Positions 1 to 6,555 of a stretch of 9,501 nt of DNA are shown here, in pieces. Source of the DNA: Chloroflexia bacterium (GTDB lineage Bacteria > Chloroflexota > Chloroflexia > Thermomicrobiales > UBA6265); NCBI GenBank assembly GCA_030430125.1, contig JAUIGA010000103.1:1-9501 (forward strand), in the 5' to 3' direction. Both the position numbers and the translations under genes were made by a program. The stretch's first letter is position 1. Each line of letters starts with the position of its first letter. The notes under the pieces were generated by a model, which saw only the letters and a list, made by a program, of their open reading frames with translations, did not search any database and had not been told where the DNA came from.

Positions 1-1560
1 CCGGGTCTGACTCTGCTCGCGCAGGAACTGCTGCACGTAGAACGGGCCAAGCCCGCCCTTGCCCGACGAACCGCTCCCCTTCCAGCCGCAGAACGACTGG
101 CAGCCGGGCCAGGCGCCTGTCGTCGCGCCACCGGCACGGTTGGCGTAGACGACGCCGGCGACGATCCGGTCGAAGAAGGTGCCGATCTCGGCCTCATCTT
201 CGGTGAAGACACCTGCGGTCAGGCCATACTCCGTGGCGTTCGCCTCATCGAGCCCCTGATCGAGCGAATCAACGGGAGCAACCGCGACGAACGGCAGGAA
301 CAACTCTCGCTTGAAGAGATCGTGGTCGAGTGGCAGGCCGTCGACGATGGTCGGCTGGACGTAGGTTCCGTTGGCATACTCGCCGTCGGTCAGTACCTCG
401 CCACCGTGCCGGACATTGCCATCGCGCCTGGCCGCGGCGGCCGCCTCCTCGAAGCGCCGGACTGCGCCATCGTCGATGACCGGTCCGACAAAGACCTCCC
501 GGTTCAACCCATCGCCGATGACCAGTTCCTGTGTCCTGGCAATCAGGTTGTCCATGAACGGCTCGTAGACGTCGCGTTCGACGTAGACCCGCGAGCAGGC
601 CGAGCACTTCTGGCCAGAAAACCCGAACGCCGACCGCATCACGCCGGTCGCGGCCTTGTCGAGGTCCGCATGCTTCGTGACGATCGTCGGGTTTTTGCCG
701 CCCATCTCCGTGATGATCGGCTTGGGGTAGTTGGTGGCGAACCGCTTGTAGAGATCGAAGCCCACCTCCTTCGATCCGGTGAAGACGACACCGTCGACGT
801 CCGGATTTGTCGCGAGGCTGTCGCCGACCTCTCGTCCACCACCGGTCAGGAAGTTCACCACACCGGCAGGAACGCCTGCATCGAGGTAGGCGCGCGCGAT
901 CTCGTACCCGGAAAGCGGCGTCGCGCTGGCCGGTTTGAACACGATAGTGTTGCCGGCAGACAGCGCGCCAGACGACATACCCGCGCACAGGGCGTGCGGG
1001 AAGTTGAACGGGCCGACCACTGCCCAGACGCCGAATGGCCGCAGGATCGAGACGTTGTGCTCTCGCGGGTCGATGGTATCCATCGGCGTCACGAAGCCGT
1101 TGGCGTCTTCGACCTGCTTCGCATATTCGGAGAGCAGGTCTGCCCCCTCCTCGACCTCGCCGATGGCCTCCGTTCTCGACTTCCCGGTCTCGAGGATGAG
1201 GATCGCGGAGAGGAGGTACTTGCGCTCCCGAATCAGGTCCGCCGCCCGCCGGATGATCTCGACGCGTTCCTGCCACGGGCGACCGGACCACGCCGGGAAG
1301 GCCGCCTTCGCCGCAGCCACGGCCCGATCGACATCCTCACCGATCCCTTTCTGGAACGATCCGATCACTACATCGCGGTTGGCTGGTGCCCGTACCTCGA
1401 AGGTCTCTCGGCCGGTGACTTCCTCGCCATCGATGATCAGCGGCCACGACTTGCCGAGGTTGGCTCGCACCTGCTCGATCGCTTCATCGAACCTCGCGTG
1501 CATCGCCTCGATCTGCTCAGGTGTGGATGTGTAGGTAATCTTTTGGTCTGCCATGGTCAT
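1..1560 (-). CDS. pruA: P5C-dehydrogenase-type aldehyde dehydrogenase, 3' end cut by window edge
   Basis: NAD(P)-dependent aldehyde dehydrogenase, most like the RocA/PruA type that oxidises L-glutamate 5-semialdehyde (from 1-pyrroline-5-carboxylate) to glutamate in the cytoplasm. I translated the whole frame: 520 codons are open with no break, and the frame runs off the left edge at REQSQTR, a typical family C-terminus, so only a few residues or the stop are missing. Visible residues: PFNFP with Asn186, KPAS with Lys209, catalytic Glu285 in EMGGK, and catalytic Cys319 in FGFSGQKCSACSR. The Glu-Cys spacing of 34 matches the superfamily, and the GQKCSACSR context favours the P5CDH group. Start: ATG at 1560 has AAGGGG 8 nt upstream. 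A second in-frame ATG at 1554 (MADQ) is possible but sits 14 nt from that site. It lies 37 nt after the VOC gene, so it is probably the last or a late gene of the operon. No proline dehydrogenase gene is visible, so a different semialdehyde substrate remains possible. Confidence 0.88.
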   Translation of the reverse strand, partial: MTMADQKITYTSTPEQIEAMHARFDEAIEQVRANLGKSWPLIIDGEEVTGRETFEVRAPANRDVVIGSFQKGIGEDVDRAVAAAKAAFPAWSGRPWQERVEIIRRAADLIRERKYLLSAILILETGKSRTEAIGEVEEGADLLSEYAKQVEDANGFVTPMDTIDPREHNVSILRPFGVWAVVGPFNFPHALCAGMSSGALSAGNTIVFKPASATPLSGYEIARAYLDAGVPAGVVNFLTGGGREVGDSLATNPDVDGVVFTGSKEVGFDLYKRFATNYPKPIITEMGGKNPTIVTKHADLDKAATGVMRSAFGFSGQKCSACSRVYVERDVYEPFMDNLIARTQELVIGDGLNREVFVGPVIDDGAVRRFEEAAAAARRDGNVRHGGEVLTDGEYANGTYVQPTIVDGLPLDHDLFKRELFLPFVAVAPVDSLDQGLDEANATEYGLTAGVFTEDEAEIGTFFDRIVAGVVYANRAGGATTGAWPGCQSFCGWKGSGSSGKGGLGPFYVQQFLREQSQTR

Positions 1561-1597
1561 GATGTCATCCCCTTGCGCCAGCACTTGAACCCCGACT

Positions 1598-1981
1598 TCA
1601 GTTATATTCACCTTCGATCTGAGTGACCTCGATCTGATTGCCGAACGGGTCACGAATCTTGAATCGCGGCCGACCCGGAATCGGCGTCTCGTCCTCAATG
1701 GCAACGCCACTAGACTTCAAACGTTGTCGCCAACCGTCGAGGTCGTCTACTTCGATGCACAGGTGCTGCCCGGGCGAACCACCATGGCCATCTTCAGTGA
1801 ATACATGGAGCTCATGATCGCCGTCGCCGAGGCGAAACCAGGCAATCCTGGAGGAGTCAAAGACGCTGGGAACTGGCTTTTCCTCCAGACCAAGCGATTC
1901 GCCATAGAATGCGCGCGCAGCCTGCATGCCGCCGGAAGGCATCGGGATACTCACGTGCTGAAGCTTCACAATGGTCGTCAT
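1598..1981 (-). CDS. VOC (glyoxalase/bleomycin-resistance fold) family protein
   Basis: A 127-residue protein of the vicinal oxygen chelate superfamily, which includes glyoxalase I, extradiol dioxygenases, methylmalonyl-CoA epimerase and antibiotic-binding proteins. The paired beta-alpha-beta-beta-beta layout is readable. His9 in LQHVSI opens the first module and GQHLCIEVDD (His73) opens the second. The ending is DPFGNQIEVTQ with Glu118. His9, a residue of HELHV (56-60), His73 and Glu118 are in the positions expected for metal ligands. The length is usual for a single-chain VOC protein. ATG at 1981 has AAAGGA just after the fixC stop and AAGG 6 nt upstream of the start. It sits 17 nt after fixC and 37 nt before the aldehyde dehydrogenase, so it is co-transcribed. 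Context suggests a role with a reactive aldehyde or acyl-CoA intermediate. The substrate cannot be read from the sequence; it is shorter and different from typical methylmalonyl-CoA epimerases. Confidence 0.85.
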   Translation of the reverse strand: MTTIVKLQHVSIPMPSGGMQAARAFYGESLGLEEKPVPSVFDSSRIAWFRLGDGDHELHVFTEDGHGGSPGQHLCIEVDDLDGWRQRLKSSGVAIEDETPIPGRPRFKIRDPFGNQIEVTQIEGEYN

Positions 1982-1998
1982 ATCGAACCTTGTCCTTT

Positions 1999-3297
1999 CT
2001 ACCCCTTGAACGCTCGTACCGCACCGAACGCATCCGAGATCATGCGCTTCTTCGGCATGCCGCCAAACAACCCGAGTATCTCATTCTGGATCTCCTTTTT
2101 CGGCTTGCCGCTCACCGTCAGGTAACGTCTTGCCGCCTCGGACATCAATTCCGGGTACTCACCGAACAACCACGGTCGTTCGTGCGCGAACTCGGTCATG
2201 TTCCGGATCTTGTGCAGGTCCTTCATCACGAAACTGTCGTCCAGCAGCTCGCGATACCGTGAAAGCCCGGTCACGGAGTAGTCCCCGGCCTCGGCCGCGT
2301 GCACGATCGCCTGTGCGGCGAATTTGCCGGACATCATTGCAAGATTCACGCCCTCGCGGTTGAGCGGATTGACGAGACCGGCGGCGTCGCCCACCAGCAT
2401 GACCCCATCGCCGTACAGGGTCGGTAACCGCTTGAACCCACCTTCGGGAATCAGGTGCGCGGCGTACTCTTCGAGCTCGGCACCCTCGATCAACGGCTGG
2501 ATCGCTGGATGCGCCTTGAACCGGTCAAGCATGTCGTTGACGTTGCGGCCGCTGGTCATCAGGTCGGACAACAACGCCCCGGTGCCGATCGAGAGCGAGT
2601 CCTTGTTGGTGTAGATGAATCCGTACCCAAGCATGCCCCAGGTGCTCTCGCCGAAGATCTCCAGCGCTGCCCCCTTGCCCTCGGGCAGGTTGAACCGCTC
2701 CTCGATCACCTTCGCATCGAGGCGAAGCGTTTCCTTGGCCACCAGCGCTTGCTCGTGGGGTTGCCATTCCCGATGCAATCCGGCCTTCTGACCGAGGAGG
2801 GAGTTTGCACCGTCGGCGAGCACCACGACGTTGGCGAGCAACTCGCCTTCCTCGTCACCTGTGGTCACTCCGACCACGGCGCCGTCCTCCCAGAGCAGGT
2901 CGGTCACCGTGAACTCCGGATAGATCTCAACCCCCTCCGCCTCGGCGCGAGCGGCGTACCACTGATCGAACTCCCCTCTGAAGGCCGTGTACGCGTTGTA
3001 CGGTTCCTGCGCGAGGCGCATGGACTTGTAGGATGCGGTCATCGCCGCGTCGGAGGTGAGGAGCATGTAGCGCTGCTCGATAATCGGGCGTTCGAGCGGG
3101 GCGTCCTCCTCGAAGCCCGGGATCATCTCCTCCGTCGGCTCACGATACAGGATGCCTCCCCAGGCGTTCTTGGAGCCCGGGAATTGCCCACGCTCCAGCA
3201 CCACCGGGGACAGGCCCGATGCCGCAAGCTCGCGGGCGGCGGTCACCCCCGCCGGACCCGCGCCGACCACGATTGCGTCCAGCCGCTCTTCCGCCAT
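1999..3297 (-). CDS. fixC: FixC-type electron transfer flavoprotein-quinone oxidoreductase
   Basis: FAD-containing oxidoreductase of the FixC/geranylgeranyl-reductase family, 432 residues, the usual FixC length. It should accept electrons from the ETF encoded just upstream and pass them towards the membrane quinone pool. Visible: N-terminal dinucleotide-binding motif GAGPAG (12-17) with acidic Glu35 in VVLERG, the FixC hallmark PGSKN (40-44), DAPLERPIIEQR (65-76), a second FAD motif ADGANS (161-166), and LVGDAAGLVNPLNREG (301-316). The translation contains no cysteine, so it carries no iron-sulfur cluster of its own. Canonical FixC works with the small ferredoxin FixX, usually the next gene, but here a VOC gene follows after 17 nt. 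ATG at 3297 has AGGAG about 10 nt upstream. It lies 75 nt after ETF alpha. The family call is strong; the electron acceptor is inferred. Confidence 0.92.
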   Translation of the reverse strand: MAEERLDAIVVGAGPAGVTAARELAASGLSPVVLERGQFPGSKNAWGGILYREPTEEMIPGFEEDAPLERPIIEQRYMLLTSDAAMTASYKSMRLAQEPYNAYTAFRGEFDQWYAARAEAEGVEIYPEFTVTDLLWEDGAVVGVTTGDEEGELLANVVVLADGANSLLGQKAGLHREWQPHEQALVAKETLRLDAKVIEERFNLPEGKGAALEIFGESTWGMLGYGFIYTNKDSLSIGTGALLSDLMTSGRNVNDMLDRFKAHPAIQPLIEGAELEEYAAHLIPEGGFKRLPTLYGDGVMLVGDAAGLVNPLNREGVNLAMMSGKFAAQAIVHAAEAGDYSVTGLSRYRELLDDSFVMKDLHKIRNMTEFAHERPWLFGEYPELMSEAARRYLTVSGKPKKEIQNEILGLFGGMPKKRMISDAFGAVRAFKG

Positions 3298-3342
3298 CTC
3301 TCAAAAGCTCCTGGCTGCAAGACGGTCGCCTCGCTGACACCG

Positions 3343-3356
3343 GGCAGGGGCCTGCC
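3343..3356 (-). other. Short GC-rich inverted repeat between etfA and fixC
   Basis: GGCAGGCCCCTGCC on the transcribed strand forms a 5-6 bp stem with a 2-4 nt loop in the 75-nt gap between the ETF alpha stop and the fixC start. No T-run follows it, so it is not a convincing intrinsic terminator. At most it could be a stability or processing hairpin that lets fixC be expressed at a different level from the ETF genes. Such short palindromes also arise by chance in GC-rich DNA. Confidence 0.2.
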
Positions 3357-3372
3357 TGATCCAGGCGATGCG

Positions 3373-4368
3373 TTACCCGTTCGCTGCTTTCAGTTCCGCG
3401 ATCACCGCCGGCACGACCTCGAACAAGTCTCCAACAATGCCGAACGAAGCCACCTTGAAGATCGGCGCATTCGGATCCCGGTTGATCGCGACGATAAAGT
3501 CGGCATTCTGAACGCCAACGAGGTGCTGGACTGCTCCGCTGATGCCAACCGCAATGTAGAGCTTGGGGGATACCTGAGCGCCCGTCTGGCCGATCTGGTC
3601 CGAATGCGGTCGCCAGCCAGCATCTGACAGCGGCCGGGTTGCCGCGACGGCGGCATTCAACTCGGCGGCGAGCTCCTCGATTAGCGCGAACTTGTCCGGC
3701 TCGCCCAAACCTCGCCCACCGGCCACGATACGCTCGGCTGTGCTCAGCGCCTGTTTGCCTGCCCCTTCTGGCGCTTCCGGTGGCGCGACCGCCAGAGCGA
3801 GATCGGCTTCGGACAGGTCGACATCCAGCGCCCGCACCGGCGCAGAACCGTCTCCAGCCGCCGCCCGCGGTGACGAGCCGGGGCGCATTGAGATTGTGGC
3901 AGGCCCGTCACCCTCGAACGCGACCGCGCTCTGGACCCGGCTCTCCAGCATCGGGCGGGTGGCCACGACCTTGCCGTCGGCGAACGCGACACCAACCGCA
4001 TCCGCGGCATGGCCCGTTCCCAGTCGCGCGGCTACCCGGGGCATGTAATCGCGACCCGACGTTGTTGCCGGTGCCAGCACCGCCGCCGGCTGCACCTCGT
4101 CGATCAGGCTCGCGACGACCGTCGTCCAGGCGGTTCCTCGATACGTCGCCAGATGCTCGTCGTCGACCGTCACCACGGCATCGACACCGACCACCCGGGA
4201 GACCGACTCCGCCGGTGCCGCAACTCCCGCGCCAATGACGCCGACAGTCACGGAGCCACCCATCGCATCCGCGAGGCTCCGTCCCGCGGTGATTACCTCC
4301 AGAGAGACGGGCTTGAGCTCACCTTCGGCGTGCTCAACGAGCACGAGTACCCCTGATCCACCTGCCAT
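3373..4368 (-). CDS. etfA: Electron transfer flavoprotein alpha subunit (EtfA/FixB)
   Basis: Alpha subunit of the heterodimeric ETF, which carries the FAD that collects electrons from acyl-CoA dehydrogenase. The protein has 331 residues, a normal EtfA length. The N-terminal half is the Rossmann-like ETF domain, starting GVLVLVEHAEGELKPVSLE. The C-terminal FAD domain is classical: AERIVAGGRGLG from 211, TRPLSDAGW with Arg245, GQTG (260-263), SPKLYIAVGISGAVQHL with His282, then INRDPNAPIF and VGDLFEVVP. Arg245 and His282 match the residues that sit over the flavin ring in human ETF. I chose ATG at 4368 rather than the upstream ATG at 4455: the extra 29 residues are unlike ETF, overlap the etfB coding end, and AAGGA lies about 10 nt before 4368. 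It is 53 nt after etfB and 75 nt before fixC, so it belongs to an etfB-etfA-fixC unit. Confidence 0.95.
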   Translation of the reverse strand: MAGGSGVLVLVEHAEGELKPVSLEVITAGRSLADAMGGSVTVGVIGAGVAAPAESVSRVVGVDAVVTVDDEHLATYRGTAWTTVVASLIDEVQPAAVLAPATTSGRDYMPRVAARLGTGHAADAVGVAFADGKVVATRPMLESRVQSAVAFEGDGPATISMRPGSSPRAAAGDGSAPVRALDVDLSEADLALAVAPPEAPEGAGKQALSTAERIVAGGRGLGEPDKFALIEELAAELNAAVAATRPLSDAGWRPHSDQIGQTGAQVSPKLYIAVGISGAVQHLVGVQNADFIVAINRDPNAPIFKVASFGIVGDLFEVVPAVIAELKAANG

Positions 4369-4421
4369 GTACCGCGATTCCTTCCCGCTCGAATATCGTC
4401 CGATAGCGTCGACCCGGTCGG

Positions 4422-5180
4422 TCAGGACGCCACCAGCTTGTGTTCCCGCAGCCACGCAACCAGGTGCTTCGCGGCATCGGTTGCGCTTTCGCCCTGGATC
4501 ACAATGCCCTCGGCTTCCCGTTGCGGTGCCTTCGGCTCCGACCAGGTCAGGCGCGATCCACCCTCGGAGGGTGTGGCCGCGACACGTTCGACCGGCTTGC
4601 GCTTGGCAGCCATCATTCCCTTGATCGACGGATAGATCGGCTCATCCGTCGACGACCCCGAGATCACCACTACCGGGAGTGGAGCTCGTACCTGCTGATA
4701 GCCGCCTTCGGTGTCCCGCTGCAGGCAGACGGTATCCCCATCCACATCGACAGCCATGACGCTGGAGACGTGCGGCATGTCCAGCAGCTCGGCCAGCTGC
4801 GGCCCCACCTGCCCGGACTCCAGATCGTCCGACTGCTGCCCGAGGCAGACGACCTTCGGATCCAGCGGCGTGATCGCGGCGGCGAAGTTGCTCGCCATGT
4901 CGAGCGAATCGCGTGCTGCCTGATCATCCATCTCAATGTGGATGCCCCGATCGGCACCCATCGCCAGCGCCCGGGTCAGCGCATCCTTGGCGGCGGCTGG
5001 TCCGGCTGTGACTGCAATCACGTCGCCGCCCAGCTTTTCCTTCAGCTTCAACGCATGCTGGACGGCAAAGGCGTCGAAGGAATTCATCGCCTTGCCCGAA
5101 ACACGCGCCGTGCCGGACGACGCATCGACCCGGACAGCATTCATGTCCGGCACCTGCTTGACGAGGACCACAATACTCAT
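4422..5180 (-). CDS. etfB: Electron transfer flavoprotein beta subunit (EtfB/FixA)
   Basis: Beta subunit of ETF, 252 residues, partner of the next gene. It starts MSIVVLVKQVPDMNAVRVD, typical of the family, followed by MNSFDAFAVQHALKLKE (32-48) and the nucleotide-binding loop DDLESGQVGPQ (118-128). In this position FixA and other bifurcating-type EtfB proteins have a DGDTAQVGPQ-like loop that binds a second FAD, whereas mammalian ETF binds AMP. The recognition-loop region reads DEPIYPSIKGMMAAKRKP (179-196). The start overlaps the stop of the enoyl-CoA hydratase by 4 nt (ATGA), and GAGGAG sits 5 nt upstream, so translation is probably coupled. The crotonase-EtfB-EtfA order links the ETF directly to acyl-CoA oxidation. 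Whether it bifurcates electrons is inference from the loop and the FixC neighbour. Confidence 0.95.
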   Translation of the reverse strand: MSIVVLVKQVPDMNAVRVDASSGTARVSGKAMNSFDAFAVQHALKLKEKLGGDVIAVTAGPAAAKDALTRALAMGADRGIHIEMDDQAARDSLDMASNFAAAITPLDPKVVCLGQQSDDLESGQVGPQLAELLDMPHVSSVMAVDVDGDTVCLQRDTEGGYQQVRAPLPVVVISGSSTDEPIYPSIKGMMAAKRKPVERVAATPSEGGSRLTWSEPKAPQREAEGIVIQGESATDAAKHLVAWLREHKLVAS

Positions 5181-5968
5181 GCGTTCTCCTCAGTACCACG
5201 CCGCGCATAGGCCGGCGTTCGCTTTTCGATGAAGGCGGTCATGCCTTCCCGTTGCTCATCCTGTCCAAACACGTCGGCAAACGCCCGTGCTTCCTCAGCC
5301 AACGCACCGGCGAAGGCGGTCCCTCGGGTGAGCGCCACGAGGCGCTTGGATACCCGTACCGCCGATGGTCCCGCATCGGCAATCGACGCGGCAACGCGGC
5401 CAACCTCGTCCATGAGGCTATCGCCGGGATGTACGGCATTGACCAGGCCGATGCGCAGGGCCTCGTCGGCGGCGATTCGCTTGCCGGTGAAGATCATCTC
5501 GGCGGCATAGCCTGGGCCGATGGCGCGAGCGAGCCGTTGCGTGCCCCCCCAGCCCGGCGGGATGCCGAGCAGGACCTCGGGCTGGGCGAACACCGCATGA
5601 TCGGCACTGTGCCGGAAATCGCAGGCCAGCGCCAGCTCGCATCCGCCGCCAAGCGCGAACCCATTGACGGCGGCGATGACCGGCTGCGGCAACTGCTCGA
5701 TCTTCGACGCCACCGCGTGACCGAGTCGTGCGAACTCCAGAGCTCCGTCTCTGTTCTTGCCGGCCATCTCCTTGATGTTCGCCCCGGCGATGAACGCGCG
5801 ATCGCCAGCCCCTGTGAGGACAACGACACGGACCGCGTCGTCCCGGCCGGTCTCCGCGAGGACGCGGCTCAGCTCCACCATCATGGTCGAGTCGAGCGCG
5901 TTGAGCCGCTCCGGGGCGTTGACCGTGATGGTGGCAATGCCGTCGCGTTGTGCAACGTCGATACTCAT
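5177..5968 (-). CDS. Enoyl-CoA hydratase/isomerase (crotonase family)
   Basis: A 263-residue crotonase-fold protein expected to add water to trans-2-enoyl-CoA in the cytoplasm. Visible: RLNALD (21-26), the CoA/oxyanion-hole motif AGANIKEM (61-68), and ALGGGCELALACDFR (105-119) with Glu111. Glu131 lies in FAQPEVLLGIPPGWGGTQRL. Glu111 and Glu131 are 20 residues apart, as are the two catalytic acids Glu144 and Glu164 of rat enoyl-CoA hydratase, so true hydratase activity is likely rather than hydrolase or isomerase only. The protein ends RTPAYARRG, similar to the usual family tail. It begins 1 nt after the hexapeptide-repeat gene stop and overlaps etfB by 4 nt, so it lies inside a tightly packed operon. 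The ribosome site AAGGAG is about 12 nt upstream, inside the preceding gene. CaiD-like crotonobetaine chemistry is an alternative raised by the neighbours, but the sequence does not prove it. Confidence 0.93.
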   Translation of the reverse strand: MSIDVAQRDGIATITVNAPERLNALDSTMMVELSRVLAETGRDDAVRVVVLTGAGDRAFIAGANIKEMAGKNRDGALEFARLGHAVASKIEQLPQPVIAAVNGFALGGGCELALACDFRHSADHAVFAQPEVLLGIPPGWGGTQRLARAIGPGYAAEMIFTGKRIAADEALRIGLVNAVHPGDSLMDEVGRVAASIADAGPSAVRVSKRLVALTRGTAFAGALAEEARAFADVFGQDEQREGMTAFIEKRTPAYARRGTEENA

Positions 5969-5969
5969 G

Positions 5970-6551
5970 TCAGGAATTGGCTCCTTCTACCGACTGCCGG
6001 TGCTTGACCGCCACCGCGAGATACCGGCCGGCAATCCCGTCGAGATGCGCCTGCGCGGCGTCATCGAGCGCCGACCGCGACTTTGCCGGCACACCAACCA
6101 TCACACAACCGTCCTCGACAACCGTCCGTTCGGTCACCAGCGCCCCCGCGGCAATCACACAGCGACTGCCAAGCGTCGAATAGGACATGATGACTGCCCC
6201 CATGCCGACCAGCGAGAAATCGCCGATGGTCGTTCCATGGACGATGGCGCTGTGGCCGATGGTGACGTCGTTGCCGATGCTCACCGGAGCATCCATGTTG
6301 ACATGGACGACCGCGTTGTCCTGGACATTGCTTCGGTCGCCAATCGATATCGGAGCGATGTCACCTCGCACGGTCGCGTGATACCAGACGCTCGCGCCGG
6401 CTCCGACCGTCACATCACCGATCACAACTGCGGTTGGCGCGATGAACGCCCCGTCGGCGATTCGCGGCCACACCCCATCGTACGGGAGGATCACCGCTCC
6501 GGGATGGCGGTCTCGGTAGATCTGTGCGGGGTTGTCCGGCAATGAGACCAT
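5970..6551 (-). CDS. Gamma-carbonic-anhydrase-type hexapeptide-repeat protein (YrdA/CaiE/PaaY-like)
   Basis: A 193-residue left-handed beta-helix protein built from hexapeptide repeats, expected to form a trimer. It covers the family core: HATVRGD (58-64), NVQDNAVVH (75-83), IGHSAIVHG (98-106), VGMGAVI, and the closing VMVGVPAKSR. His83, His100 and His105 match the three zinc ligands of Methanosarcina Cam (His81, His117, His122). Arg62, Asp64, Gln77 and Asp78 match Cam Arg59, Asp61, Gln75 and Asp76, so the metal site is intact. ATG at 6551 lies 4 nt after the thiolase stop; an in-frame ATG at 6620 would add 23 residues unlike the family and overlap the thiolase. Relatives in catabolic operons are CaiE (carnitine) and PaaY (a CoA thioesterase in phenylacetate breakdown). 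A metal-dependent acyl-CoA thioesterase or accessory role is therefore as likely as carbonic anhydrase. Function is unresolved. Confidence 0.9.
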   Translation of the reverse strand: MVSLPDNPAQIYRDRHPGAVILPYDGVWPRIADGAFIAPTAVVIGDVTVGAGASVWYHATVRGDIAPISIGDRSNVQDNAVVHVNMDAPVSIGNDVTIGHSAIVHGTTIGDFSLVGMGAVIMSYSTLGSRCVIAAGALVTERTVVEDGCVMVGVPAKSRSALDDAAQAHLDGIAGRYLAVAVKHRQSVEGANS

Positions 6552-6555
6552 GATC

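Noticed and set aside
322..1626. Long plus-strand open frame opposite the aldehyde dehydrogenase
   Set aside because: It is antisense to a fully conserved gene. The translation is rich in Arg, Asp and Leu with no recognisable domain, as expected of a frame kept open by GC-rich codon use.
3343..3356. Intrinsic terminator between etfA and fixC
   Set aside because: The short stem has no following T-run on the transcribed strand, so I listed it only as a weak inverted repeat.
2455..3627. 390-codon plus-strand open frame opposite fixC and the end of etfA
   Set aside because: It spans two well-supported genes and the gap between them, resembles no family, and is explained by codon bias on the other strand.
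4394..4420. Short inverted repeats (TATCG/CGATA and CGACC/GGTCG) in the 53-nt etfB-etfA gap
   Set aside because: Stems of 5 bp with 1-2 nt loops and no T-run are common by chance and cannot form stable hairpins. ETF subunits are also expected to be transcribed together.
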